From NCBI GenBank assembly GCA_934162655.1, contig CAKPJL010000008.1, forward strand, positions 1-33,973: 33,973 nt of DNA. Reading direction: 5' to 3'. Positions 23,546 through 29,989 of the stretch are shown piece after piece. Position 1 is the stretch's first letter, and the number at the start of each line of letters is the position of its first letter. The notes beneath the pieces are model-generated. The model was not told where the DNA came from, made no database searches, and was given only the letters and a program-made list of their open reading frames with translations. This DNA is from an uncultured Clostridia bacterium. Its GTDB lineage: Bacteria; Bacillota; Clostridia; TANB77; CAG-465. The translations under genes and the position numbers were made by a program.

Positions 23546-23572
23546 AAAAAGAAGCATATTAAGCTTCTTTTT
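23546..23572 (-). terminator. Terminator of the 53-aa zinc-ribbon gene
   Basis: AAAAAGAAGC (23546-23555) pairs with GCTTCTTTTT (23563-23572), a 10-bp stem ending in the minus-strand T run. It begins directly after the stop at 23574. Confidence 0.88.
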
Positions 23573-23573
23573 A

Positions 23574-23735
23574 TTACATACTTCTTTGATTATTTCTTGC
23601 TTTTTTAGCATCTCTACAAGATTTGCATCTTACAGGTTCATTTTCAAAACCTTTTTGTTTGAAAAATTCTTGCTCACCAGCAGTGAAAACAAATTCAGAA
23701 CCACAATCTTTACATACTATAGTCTTATCTTCCAT
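23574..23735 (-). CDS. 53-aa zinc-ribbon protein
   Basis: A small gene encoding a four-cysteine zinc-binding protein: VCKDCGSEF near 7-15 and VRCKSCRDAKKAR near 36-46 give two CxxC knuckles about 28 residues apart, with FTAGEQEFFKQKGF between. This is the 'probable zinc-ribbon' family widespread in Clostridia; its function is not established, and a nucleic-acid or ribosome-associated role is only a guess. RBS AAAGGAGGT is 6-7 bases before the ATG. It has its own promoter at 23833-23860, a leader of about 90 bases and an immediate terminator. The leader can pair with the ribosome binding site, so translation may be controlled. Confidence 0.88.
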   Translation of the reverse strand: MEDKTIVCKDCGSEFVFTAGEQEFFKQKGFENEPVRCKSCRDAKKARNNQRSM

Positions 23736-23742
23736 GATTTAC

Positions 23743-23806
23743 CTCCTTTATAATTGGTTAAATAATTTATTAAAAAACATCTTTAAACTTTATTGTTATA
23801 AAGGAG
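23743..23806 (-). promoter_or_regulatory. Leader hairpin masking the RBS of the zinc-ribbon gene
   Basis: In the transcript, CUCCUUUAUAA (23806-23796) is perfectly complementary over 11 bases to UUAUAAAGGAG (23753-23743), which contains the ribosome binding site. The 42-base loop also holds a ten-codon open frame (ATG at about 23783) whose stop lies at the start of the RBS arm. It could be an on/off translational switch. Confidence 0.6.
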
Positions 23807-23832
23807 ATTTATATAATTAATTAACTAATAAT

Positions 23833-23860
23833 ATTATATCATATTTATATTTTTTTTCAA
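23833..23860 (-). promoter_or_regulatory. Promoter of the zinc-ribbon gene
   Basis: Minus strand: TTGAAA (23860-23855), a 16-base spacer, TATAAT (23838-23833) preceded by TGA. It lies just 9 bases beyond the stop of spmB. Confidence 0.7.
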
Positions 23861-23868
23861 GTAAATTT

Positions 23869-24393
23869 TCATATATATCCTAGATTTACCATAATAATTG
23901 ACAAACTTATTGCAACAAAATCTGCTATAAGTCCCGCTATTAAAACTCCTCTTAGTTTTTTTATTTTAACTGCCCCAAATAAAATCGTAATACAATAAAT
24001 TGTAGTCTCAGTTCCACCCATTATTATAGATGCAATTTTACCAGATATTGAATCAACACCATATTTTGAAAATATGTCCATTACAAGTGACATTGAAGCT
24101 CCTCCTGAAAGTGGTCTTAATATACAAAGTGGTACTATCTCTTTAGGTATTCCAATTTTTTCTAGTATAGGAGTTATAGGGGTTATTATAACATCCATTG
24201 CACCTGAATTTCTTAAAAGATCTATTGCAATTAATATTGATAAAATATATGGAAATATATTAAAAACCAATTTTAATCCTTTTTTTATGCCTTCTATAAA
24301 TAAATTAAAAACATCTTTTTTCTCTTTTACACCAATTAGTATAATTAAAAATATCATAATTGGCACTATGCACATCGTTATATAATTAAACAT
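23869..24393 (-). CDS. spmB: Spore maturation protein B-like membrane protein
   Basis: A 174-aa integral membrane protein with a nucleoside-recognition (Gate) domain. Four to five hydrophobic helices are visible, with the family stretch VPLCILRPLSGGASMSLVMD and SIIMGGTETTIYCITILFGA. In Bacillus, SpmA and SpmB are needed for proper dehydration of the spore core; the transported molecule is unknown. It follows spmA after 2 bases, the usual order. Together with spmA it supports a spore-forming host. Confidence 0.9.
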   Translation of the reverse strand: MFNYITMCIVPIMIFLIILIGVKEKKDVFNLFIEGIKKGLKLVFNIFPYILSILIAIDLLRNSGAMDVIITPITPILEKIGIPKEIVPLCILRPLSGGASMSLVMDIFSKYGVDSISGKIASIIMGGTETTIYCITILFGAVKIKKLRGVLIAGLIADFVAISLSIIMVNLGYI

Positions 24394-24395
24394 CG

Positions 24396-24971
24396 CTACA
24401 CCATTTTCTTATTTAAAATTTTTATACTAATAATACCTGTAATTAAACTTGCAAAGGTTACAATAATAACTGGTACTAAGATAGCACCTGGATTTTCAGA
24501 ACCATACATTGCTCTAAGTCCTATCATGCCAGTTGGAATTAATTGTAATGATGCTGTATTTAATAAAACAAATATCGCCATATTATCACTTGGTTTTTCT
24601 TTACAGGTATTGTCTTTTTGCATTTCTTCCATAGCCTTTATCCCATTTATTGTTGCTGCATTTCCTATTCCTATCATATTTGATACCATGTTAAGGCTTA
24701 TATATTTTTTTGCAGCATCACTTAATTCATTTTTATTAAATAGTTTCAAAAATAACTTAGACATTTTTGTAGAAACTTTTTCGATAGTAGAAGTTTTTTC
24801 TAAAACATTAAATATTCCACTCCAAAAGCACATCATACCGCATAATTCTAAAACATTTTGCACCGCTGTTTTAGAAGTATTTGCAATATCTGAGACAAAG
24901 TTCCCAGATACGCCTAAAACTATATAAAATATTATACTTATTATTATCATACCACACCAAATTTTAGACAA
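24396..24971 (-). CDS. spmA: Spore maturation protein A-like membrane protein
   Basis: A 191-aa partner of SpmB with a Gate-type domain: a first helix (MIIISIIFYIVLG), ELCGMMCFWSGIFNVLEKT, then NMVSNMIGIGNAATINGIKAMEEM and FVLLNTASLQLIPTGMIGLRA, all typical of SpmA. I prefer the TTG at 24971, because AGGTGAT (24982-24976) is placed correctly for it. A GTG at 24980 lies inside that site and would add three residues. The same ribosome site forms the 3' arm of the tRNA-Arg terminator hairpin. The gene lies 65 bases downstream of tRNA-Arg with no promoter that I can see, so read-through from the tRNA or a hidden sporulation promoter must supply transcription. Confidence 0.88.
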   Translation of the reverse strand: MSKIWCGMIIISIIFYIVLGVSGNFVSDIANTSKTAVQNVLELCGMMCFWSGIFNVLEKTSTIEKVSTKMSKLFLKLFNKNELSDAAKKYISLNMVSNMIGIGNAATINGIKAMEEMQKDNTCKEKPSDNMAIFVLLNTASLQLIPTGMIGLRAMYGSENPGAILVPVIIVTFASLITGIISIKILNKKMV

Positions 24972-25005
24972 AAAAATCACCTAATAAATAATATTTTTAT
25001 TAGGT
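24970..25005 (-). terminator. tRNA-Arg terminator overlapping the spmA ribosome binding site
   Basis: In minus-strand reading, ACCTAATAAA (25005-24996) pairs with TTTATTAGGT (24988-24979), then GA and T7. The 3' arm contains the AGGT of the spmA ribosome site and the T run overlaps the spmA start region. Confidence 0.75.
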
Positions 25006-25035
25006 AATTTTATTACAATGATATTAATAAAAAAT

Positions 25036-25111
25036 TGGTGTTCCTGGTGCGAATCGAACGCACGACCAACAACTTAGGAGGTTGCTGCTCTATCCACTGA
25101 GCTACAGAAAC
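25036..25111 (-). tRNA. tRNA-Arg(CCT)
   Basis: Minus-strand cloverleaf: acceptor GTTTCTG/CAGGAAC (one G-U pair), D-stem GCTC/GAGC, anticodon stem GCAAC/GTTGT with loop CTCCTAA (anticodon CCT, decoding AGG), T-arm GTGCG-TTCGATT-CGCAC, discriminator A and encoded CCA. Confidence 0.95.
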
Positions 25112-25124
25112 ATTAATACATATT

Positions 25125-25152
25125 ATTATATCACAAATATAAAAAAAAACAA
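25125..25152 (-). promoter_or_regulatory. Promoter of tRNA-Arg, overlapping the preceding terminator
   Basis: Minus strand: TTGTTT (25152-25147), a 16-base spacer, TATAAT (25130-25125) preceded by TGA. The -35 box is the 3' end of the upstream gene's terminator stem and its T run. Confidence 0.55.
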
Positions 25153-25171
25153 GGTTAATTTTAACCTTGTT
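25141..25171 (-). terminator. Terminator of the 105-aa unknown gene
   Basis: AACAAGGTTAA (25148-25158) and TTAACCTTGTT (25161-25171) are perfect inverted repeats with a minus-strand T9 run. The stop codon (25161-25163) lies in the stem. Confidence 0.88.
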
Positions 25172-25478
25172 CAGCTTTAATAATAGCTCTACTTATTTCA
25201 TCCTTTGTCATAGTCTTTTTTATTAATATTCTTTTGCCTAGATATTTAAAGCAGATATTGTCAATACTACTTTCAATATTTTTTCCAGTAATAAGCTTTA
25301 CAATTCTATCACTTTCATTAAATAAAGTTAACATTATAATTGCCATTGTTGAAGGTGGATAGTACCCCATACTAACTATTATAGCTTTTAATTCTTTACT
25401 ATATGCTGTAACTATGGCTGATAAACCATCAAAACTAACTATAACACTCTTATTTTTTTCAAGTGAAAGTTTTACCAT
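25161..25478 (-). CDS. Uncharacterised 105-aa protein
   Basis: I do not recognise this family. The protein is 105 aa, basic, with a strand-rich N-terminal half (KSVIVSFDGLSAIVTAYSK, then LKAIIVSMGYYPPSTMAIIML) and a basic C-terminal half (YLGKRILIKKTMTKDEISRAIIKAEQG). The YYPPSTMAIIMLTLF stretch is hydrophobic but probably too short and polar-flanked for a sure membrane helix. There is one cysteine and no catalytic motif. AGGAGG is 7 bases before the ATG at 25478; an adjacent TTG could add one residue. It has its own promoter (25535-25563) and terminator. Confidence 0.7.
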   Translation of the reverse strand: MVKLSLEKNKSVIVSFDGLSAIVTAYSKELKAIIVSMGYYPPSTMAIIMLTLFNESDRIVKLITGKNIESSIDNICFKYLGKRILIKKTMTKDEISRAIIKAEQG

Positions 25479-25534
25479 CAAAATTCCTCCTTAAAAATAA
25501 TAATTATTATTTTTTATATTACTATTTAATTAAT

Positions 25535-25563
25535 GTTATATCACTTTTTCCTCTCAAAATCAA
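25535..25563 (-). promoter_or_regulatory. Promoter of the 105-aa unknown gene
   Basis: Minus strand: TTGATT (25563-25558), a 17-base spacer, TATAAC (25540-25535) with a preceding TGA extended -10. Confidence 0.65.
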
Positions 25564-25575
25564 TTGTTTTAAACA

Positions 25576-25607
25576 TAAAAAAGAGATTTCAATAATTAAA
25601 ATCTCTT
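25576..25607 (-). terminator. Terminator after the frameshifted zinc-ribbon gene
   Basis: AAGAGATTT (25581-25589) pairs with AAATCTCTT (25599-25607); a minus-strand T run follows. It lies 24 bases past the stop at 25631. Confidence 0.8.
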
Positions 25608-25630
25608 CTTTATATTAAGCCTACTTCAAA

Positions 25631-26016
25631 CTAATTTCTATTGTATTTTTCTCTTCTATTTTCCTCTCTAATGCACCAACGCTCAATTTCTTTTTTATTG
25701 TTGCATTTAGGACAAATACTATATCTTATCCCATAAGTAACATCTGCTATTTCATCACTATCAAATTCACTCACACCAAAGCATATAGTTTCTCCTAACA
25801 CTTTTTTAGTCTCAACTAAAAAGTAAATGCATCTGATTTTGAATATTTTCCACACTTATCGCATTTTGTGTACCCTTTTGTGGTTTTGACATTAAACTCA
25901 GTAAATAACTCTTCAATCCACAATAGTTTCATTTTTTGCAAAGTTTTTTCTTGCTGTTCAAGCGGCAAACCTCTCAGTCTAGATTTAACAAAATCTTTAA
26001 ATTCCTGTTTATTCAT
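25631..26016 (-). pseudogene. Zinc-ribbon protein of unknown function, split by a one-base deletion
   Basis: Two overlapping frames make one about 128-aa protein. The first (25816-26016) begins MNKQEFKDFVKSRLRGLP and carries the first knuckle, TKCDKCGKY, stopping after SDAFTF. The second continues LVETKKVLGETICFGVSEF and carries the second knuckle, YSICPKCNNKKEIERW. Adding one base to the five-base A run at 25818-25822 restores a single frame with two CxxC pairs flanking a short beta insert, a complete zinc ribbon. RBS AAGGAGG and a TTGACA promoter precede it. I do not know the family. A real mutation, a sequencing error in a homopolymer and -1 slippage on the T run are all possible; the stop codon lies right at the run. 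Confidence 0.75.
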
Positions 26017-26065
26017 AAATAGTCCTCCTTAAAAGTTTTATAAGAGCTATATTAAAATTAGGCTA

Positions 26066-26095
26066 ATTATATCACTTTAACGATTGTATTGTCAA
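26066..26095 (-). promoter_or_regulatory. Promoter of the split zinc-ribbon gene
   Basis: Minus strand: TTGACA (26095-26090), an 18-base spacer, TATAAT (26071-26066) with TGA before it. Intact consensus boxes suggest recent inactivation if the gene is truly broken. Confidence 0.75.
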
Positions 26096-26149
26096 CAAAA
26101 TTTTACTCCATTTTTCATTTTATAATTAAAACAAGAAGATATTTAAAAA

Positions 26150-26179
26150 ATAAAAAGGACAATTTATAAAAATTGTCCT
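26150..26179 (-). terminator. Terminator of prfA
   Basis: AGGACAATTT (26156-26165) pairs with AAATTGTCCT (26170-26179) around ATAA; a minus-strand T run follows. It overlaps the prfA stop. Confidence 0.88.
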
Positions 26180-27239
26180 ATATATTACCTTCCCTTAATT
26201 TCTCTGCTCTATCTTCTGCAATTAAAGCATCAATCATCTCTTCAATATTACCATTCATAAAACTTTCTAACTGGTATATAGTATAATTAATTCTATGATC
26301 TGTAACTCTACTTTGTGGATAATTATATGTTCTTATTTTTTCACTTCTATCTCCTGTTCCAACCTGCAATTTTCTTGTAGACGAAACTTTTGATTCTTGT
26401 TCTTCTCGAGCTTTTTCATATAATTTAGATCTTAACATCTTCATCGCAGTTTCTCTATTTTGAAGCTGAGATCTTTCAGTTTGACAAGCAACAACTATTC
26501 CTGTTGGAATATGTGTAAGTCTTACAGCGGATGAAGTTTTATTAACATGTTGTCCACCTGCACCACTAGCACGGTACACATCCATTTGAATATCGTCTGG
26601 TTTAATTTCTATTTCAACATCTTCAACTTCTGGTAAAACTGCAACTGTAACAGTTGAAGTATGTATTCTTCCACTTGCCTCTGTCTCTGGAACACGTTGT
26701 ACACGATGAACACCACTTTCAAACTTTAATCTACTATATGCTCCTTTTCCTTTTATCATGAAAGATACTTCTTTAATTCCACCAATTTCAGTTTCATTTA
26801 TATCAATTACTTCTACTTGCCAGTGTTTTAAATCAGCATACATTGTATACATTCTATATAGATTATATGCAAACAATGCTGCTTCTTCTCCACCAGCACC
26901 ACCACGAATTTCAATTATAACATTACCATCATCATTAGTATCTTTAGGTAATAATAATATTTTTAGTTCTTCTTCCATAGAAGCAAGTTTTTCTTTACAT
27001 GAATAATATTCTTCTGATGCCATATCTTTCATATCCGGATCATTTAAAAGTTCTTCAGCTTCGTCCATATTAGCCTTTATTTGCTTATATTCTGTATATT
27101 TTTCTGCCACATCTGTCATTTGTGAACGTTCTTTCATAAGTTTTTTCCATGTGTTTTGATCAGATATAACATCAGGGTCAGATATTTTTTCTGTCAATTC
27201 ATTATACTTTTTTAATAATTCTTCTAATTTATCAAACAT
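26178..27239 (-). CDS. prfA: Peptide chain release factor 1
   Basis: RF1 reads UAA and UAG in the ribosomal A site and triggers release of the finished chain. It is 353 aa, the normal size. Seen: the N-terminal helical domain, EIRGGAGGEEAALFA, the stop-codon-reading block HRVQRVPETEASGRIHTS with the P-x-T tripeptide (PET) specific to RF1, and the GGQ catalytic loop in RASGAGGQHVNKTSSAVR. It is transcribed alone from the promoter at 27272-27300. In many Firmicutes it follows prmC or rpmE, which are not here. Confidence 0.96.
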   Translation of the reverse strand: MFDKLEELLKKYNELTEKISDPDVISDQNTWKKLMKERSQMTDVAEKYTEYKQIKANMDEAEELLNDPDMKDMASEEYYSCKEKLASMEEELKILLLPKDTNDDGNVIIEIRGGAGGEEAALFAYNLYRMYTMYADLKHWQVEVIDINETEIGGIKEVSFMIKGKGAYSRLKFESGVHRVQRVPETEASGRIHTSTVTVAVLPEVEDVEIEIKPDDIQMDVYRASGAGGQHVNKTSSAVRLTHIPTGIVVACQTERSQLQNRETAMKMLRSKLYEKAREEQESKVSSTRKLQVGTGDRSEKIRTYNYPQSRVTDHRINYTIYQLESFMNGNIEEMIDALIAEDRAEKLREGNI

Positions 27240-27271
27240 AAATATTCTCCAATCGTATAAATAACAGTATT

Positions 27272-27300
27272 ATTTTACCACATTTTGCCTACTTTTACAA
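27272..27300 (-). promoter_or_regulatory. Promoter of prfA
   Basis: Minus strand: TTGTAA (27300-27295), a 17-base spacer, TAAAAT (27277-27272) with TGG before it (extended -10). The remaining intergenic stretch 27301-27465 shows no further feature. Confidence 0.65.
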
Positions 27301-27465
27301 TACGGCATTAATATTTATCAAATTAAATAACTAAAATTTATCTATAAAATTATATTTTACTAATATCATACATAATACAAAAAGTACATAGAATTTGCAC
27401 AATGTAATTTCTTAGATATTTTAAGTATATATATTTCATACTGACCACAAAACAATACTACTTTT

Positions 27466-27510
27466 TAAATTAACCCCTTTACTAGCTTTACTAATAAAAG
27501 GGGTTAATTT
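27466..27510. terminator. Hairpin terminator after divIVA
   Basis: AAATTAACCCCTTT (27467-27480) pairs with AAAGGGGTTAATTT (27497-27510). The stem directly follows the divIVA stop. Its T tract is clear only in the plus orientation; in the minus direction the stem is followed by AAAAAG, so termination there may be weaker. Confidence 0.65.
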
Positions 27511-28116
27511 TTATTCGTCATCTTGAACAGTCAAAGATTTTGCCTGTTCTTCATCTTGCTCAATTTCTCCATCTTCTAAAATCTTAATTTGAGCTTCTAA
27601 CATAGATTTTACTCTAACTTTATAGATTTGCATTTGCTTTTTCTTCTCAGTTAAAAGTAATTCTTGTTTTAAAACTTGTTTTTCTATATCTTTTACAGAA
27701 TCTTTAGCAACTATTGCAGCATTTGATTTTATTTCTTCGGCCTCTTTTAAAGCTTGTTCATGTATTTTTTGAGCTTCTTCTCTTGCACCACTCAAAATAC
27801 CATCTGCTTCTTCTTGTGCATTTGTTATTGTGGTATTAATTCCTTCTTCTAAACTTTTATAATAAGCCACTTTATTCTCAAGTTTAGTTATTTTTTCTTT
27901 AAGTTCACTATTTTCAAGTGATAACATATCGCTTCCAGCTGAAAAATCAGCTTTTGGAGTATGTCTTATGTCAGATTTTTCTTCATTTGCTCTTTTATAT
28001 AACTCTTCATAATCTTCTATAATTTTCTCTAAAAATTCCTCTACATCATCAATGTCATATCCGCCTATCTTTGCTTTTTTAAATACTTTATTTTCAATAT
28101 CTACTGGTGTTAACAT
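27511..28116 (-). CDS. divIVA: DivIVA family cell-division/pole protein
   Basis: DivIVA binds curved membrane at poles and septa and recruits other proteins. The 201-aa protein opens with the membrane-binding N-terminal domain (LTPVDIENKVFKKAKIGGYDIDDVEEFLEKIIEDYEELY, shown in part as KIGGYDIDDVEEFL), then long coiled-coil segments (about 70-180) and an acidic end. SepF is directly upstream, the order seen in many Gram-positive division clusters. A hairpin lies between sepF and divIVA, so transcription of divIVA may depend on read-through. GGGGGGA serves as RBS. Confidence 0.9.
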   Translation of the reverse strand: MLTPVDIENKVFKKAKIGGYDIDDVEEFLEKIIEDYEELYKRANEEKSDIRHTPKADFSAGSDMLSLENSELKEKITKLENKVAYYKSLEEGINTTITNAQEEADGILSGAREEAQKIHEQALKEAEEIKSNAAIVAKDSVKDIEKQVLKQELLLTEKKKQMQIYKVRVKSMLEAQIKILEDGEIEQDEEQAKSLTVQDDE

Positions 28117-28136
28117 ATATAAATCCCCCCATTAAC

Positions 28137-28162
28137 AAAAAATAGGCCACTAATCTGGCCTA
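28137..28162 (-). terminator. Intercistronic hairpin between sepF and divIVA
   Basis: TAGGCCA (28143-28149) pairs with TGGCCTA (28156-28162), followed on the minus strand by T6. It lies after the sepF stop and just before the divIVA ribosome site, so it is a terminator or a partial attenuator. Confidence 0.75.
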
Positions 28163-28171
28163 CTTATTTTT

Positions 28172-28687
28172 TTACTTTAGCCAAGAAAAAGATAATTTTT
28201 GTTGTTTATATTCATCCTTTTTAGTATCATCTTGTATTTCTACATTTCTTGGTGTCATAAGGTATATCAAATTAGATACCCTTTGAATTGTACCATCGAT
28301 CATAAAAGCTGCACCACTCAAAAAATCAAGTATTCTTCTTGCTTCTTCTTTACTAACATTTTCAAGATTAATAATAACAGATTTCTTATCTTTTAAATAT
28401 TCACCAATTTCTTCAACTGATTCATAACAAGAAGGCTCTGTTATAACCATTTTTGAAGAAGATACTGCTGTTTCCATTGGTATAACTTTTGTTTGCATAC
28501 TTCTTAATTGAGAATAATCTCTTTCTTGTTTATTAAATATTCCTCTTGCGTTTCTTCTAGGAGTTTCTTCTATTTCCTCTTCTTCTTCGGTATCTTCTGC
28601 CCCCTCGTATTCGTTATATTCATCTTCATCATAATCATTATTTCCACCAATTAGCTTTTTCATAAAATTGCTTATTACTGCACTCAT
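28172..28687 (-). CDS. sepF: Cell division protein SepF
   Basis: SepF polymerises at the inner membrane face, tethers FtsZ and shapes the septum. The 171-aa protein has an N-terminal amphipathic region (SAVISNFMKKLIGG), a long acidic linker (EDEYNEYEGAEDTEEEEEIEE, here given as EDTEEEEEIEE), and the C-terminal SepF domain with VIINLENVSKEEARRILDFL and SGAAFMIDGTIQRVS (about 102-140). It is the first gene after a full-consensus promoter and is followed by divIVA. The SD is GGGGG, 8 bases before the ATG. Confidence 0.95.
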   Translation of the reverse strand: MSAVISNFMKKLIGGNNDYDEDEYNEYEGAEDTEEEEEIEETPRRNARGIFNKQERDYSQLRSMQTKVIPMETAVSSSKMVITEPSCYESVEEIGEYLKDKKSVIINLENVSKEEARRILDFLSGAAFMIDGTIQRVSNLIYLMTPRNVEIQDDTKKDEYKQQKLSFSWLK

Positions 28688-28721
28688 ATATTACCCCCAT
28701 AAATTATATATTTACACTTTA

Positions 28722-28750
28722 ATTATGCTATAAAATCTAACATATGTCAA
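28722..28750 (-). promoter_or_regulatory. Strong promoter of sepF-divIVA
   Basis: Minus strand: TTGACA (28750-28745), a 17-base spacer, CATAAT (28727-28722). It lies in the 110-base gap after the M23 hydrolase gene, where I see no clear terminator. Confidence 0.85.
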
Positions 28751-28796
28751 GCATTTTATAGAAATTAAAAGTTTTTTAATCCAATTGTAACAAATA

Positions 28797-29978
28797 TTAC
28801 AAATATCTAAGCGACATTCCATTAAAATACTGTAGGGCATCCACACATACCTTGTTTTTACGGATTTCAAAGTGTAAATGTGGTCCAGTAGAATTTCCTG
28901 TACTTCCTACATAAGCTATAACTTGACCACGGCTGACTGTTTGTCCTTGCGTAACTGCAAGTGCACTAGCATGTCCATATACAGTTATATACGAATTTCC
29001 ATCCTTTGCACTAACCCCATGGTCTATCATTACACAGTTACCATATCCACCATAATACCTTGCAATAAACACCTTTCCACTTTCAGCTGCAACTATTGGT
29101 TTGCCACTAACTGCTGTACCTGCTATATCAGTTCCTGTATGTCTTACACTAGATCCTGTATTCCATGGATCATAATACCCCATTCTTGCAGTTATTAAAT
29201 TATAACCCGGAAGTGGCCATTCAAATTGTCCACTAAATGTTTGTGTACTTGAATTATGCCTTGCAATCTCAGCATCAAGTTCTTTTTGAGTATCTGAAAG
29301 CTGTTTTTTTAATGCAGCCTGTGTTAGTTCAATATTTTTCTTATCTTGTGTTAGCTGCGTATTTTTCGCTTCTTTTGCAGATATAGCATCATCTAGTGTA
29401 GTTTTTGATTTAGCAATATCATATGTTAATTGCTCAAGTTGCAATTTTTGTACTTCTATATCTTTCTTTACATAATCAATATACTCTTTTTGACTTTGGA
29501 TATTTGTTAGTAAATTTTTATCATACTCTAATATACTAGTATAAACATTCATTTTGGCAAAAAAATCAGTAATTCCCTTAGAGTTAAATAGTATATCCCA
29601 AAATGTTGGTATACCATTTTCATATATTACCCTAATTCTTGTTTTGTATATATCATTTGCATTCGAATATGATTGAGATGATTTTTGCAAGGCTTCCTCA
29701 TAAGTAGATATTTTTTTATTTACTTCATCTGCTTTACTTTGTAAGTTAGTTAGTTCTAATGTATATTTTGTAACTTTTTCATCTAGATCCATTATATCAT
29801 ATAAATTTTCTTGAATTTCTTTTTCAACACCTGTAAGTTTATCTGCTGCTGCTTTTTGCTTTGCTTTAATTTCATTTATTTGAGTATAATAATCATCTAT
29901 TGTAGTAGCATTTACACTAGTAATAAAAAATGTAACTAGAGTTATCCCTAATACCTTAATTAGTCTTATTTTATTCAT
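28797..29978 (-). CDS. M23 peptidoglycan endopeptidase with coiled coil (EnvC/PcsB-like)
   Basis: A secreted murein hydrolase (393 aa) that cuts peptide crosslinks, probably switched on by FtsEX next door. Order: signal peptide (1-24, VLGITLVTFFITSVNA), a long coiled coil (about 28-240), then a LytM/M23 domain. The zinc site and catalysis are complete: H280 and D284 (RHTGTD), H336 (VYGH), and H367 and H369 (GPHLHF). In known systems the coiled coil holds the domain inactive until FtsX pulls on it. Its start is 12 bases after the ftsX stop, which strongly supports that pairing. Confidence 0.93.
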   Translation of the reverse strand: MNKIRLIKVLGITLVTFFITSVNATTIDDYYTQINEIKAKQKAAADKLTGVEKEIQENLYDIMDLDEKVTKYTLELTNLQSKADEVNKKISTYEEALQKSSQSYSNANDIYKTRIRVIYENGIPTFWDILFNSKGITDFFAKMNVYTSILEYDKNLLTNIQSQKEYIDYVKKDIEVQKLQLEQLTYDIAKSKTTLDDAISAKEAKNTQLTQDKKNIELTQAALKKQLSDTQKELDAEIARHNSSTQTFSGQFEWPLPGYNLITARMGYYDPWNTGSSVRHTGTDIAGTAVSGKPIVAAESGKVFIARYYGGYGNCVMIDHGVSAKDGNSYITVYGHASALAVTQGQTVSRGQVIAYVGSTGNSTGPHLHFEIRKNKVCVDALQYFNGMSLRYL

Positions 29979-29989
29979 AACTTTATACC

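Noticed and set aside
23833..23860. Riboswitch or T-box in the zinc-ribbon leader
   Set aside because: The leader of about 90 bases shows only the anti-RBS stem; no T-box sequence, tRNA-like specifier or known aptamer pattern is visible.
27301..27465. Search for a hidden gene or RNA between divIVA and prfA
   Set aside because: Only the divIVA hairpin and prfA promoter were found; the rest is AT-rich with stops in all frames and no strong structure.
28878..29198. Plus-strand cysteine/serine-rich frame of 106 codons
   Set aside because: It lies wholly opposite the M23 catalytic domain, has no ribosome site and no recognisable fold.
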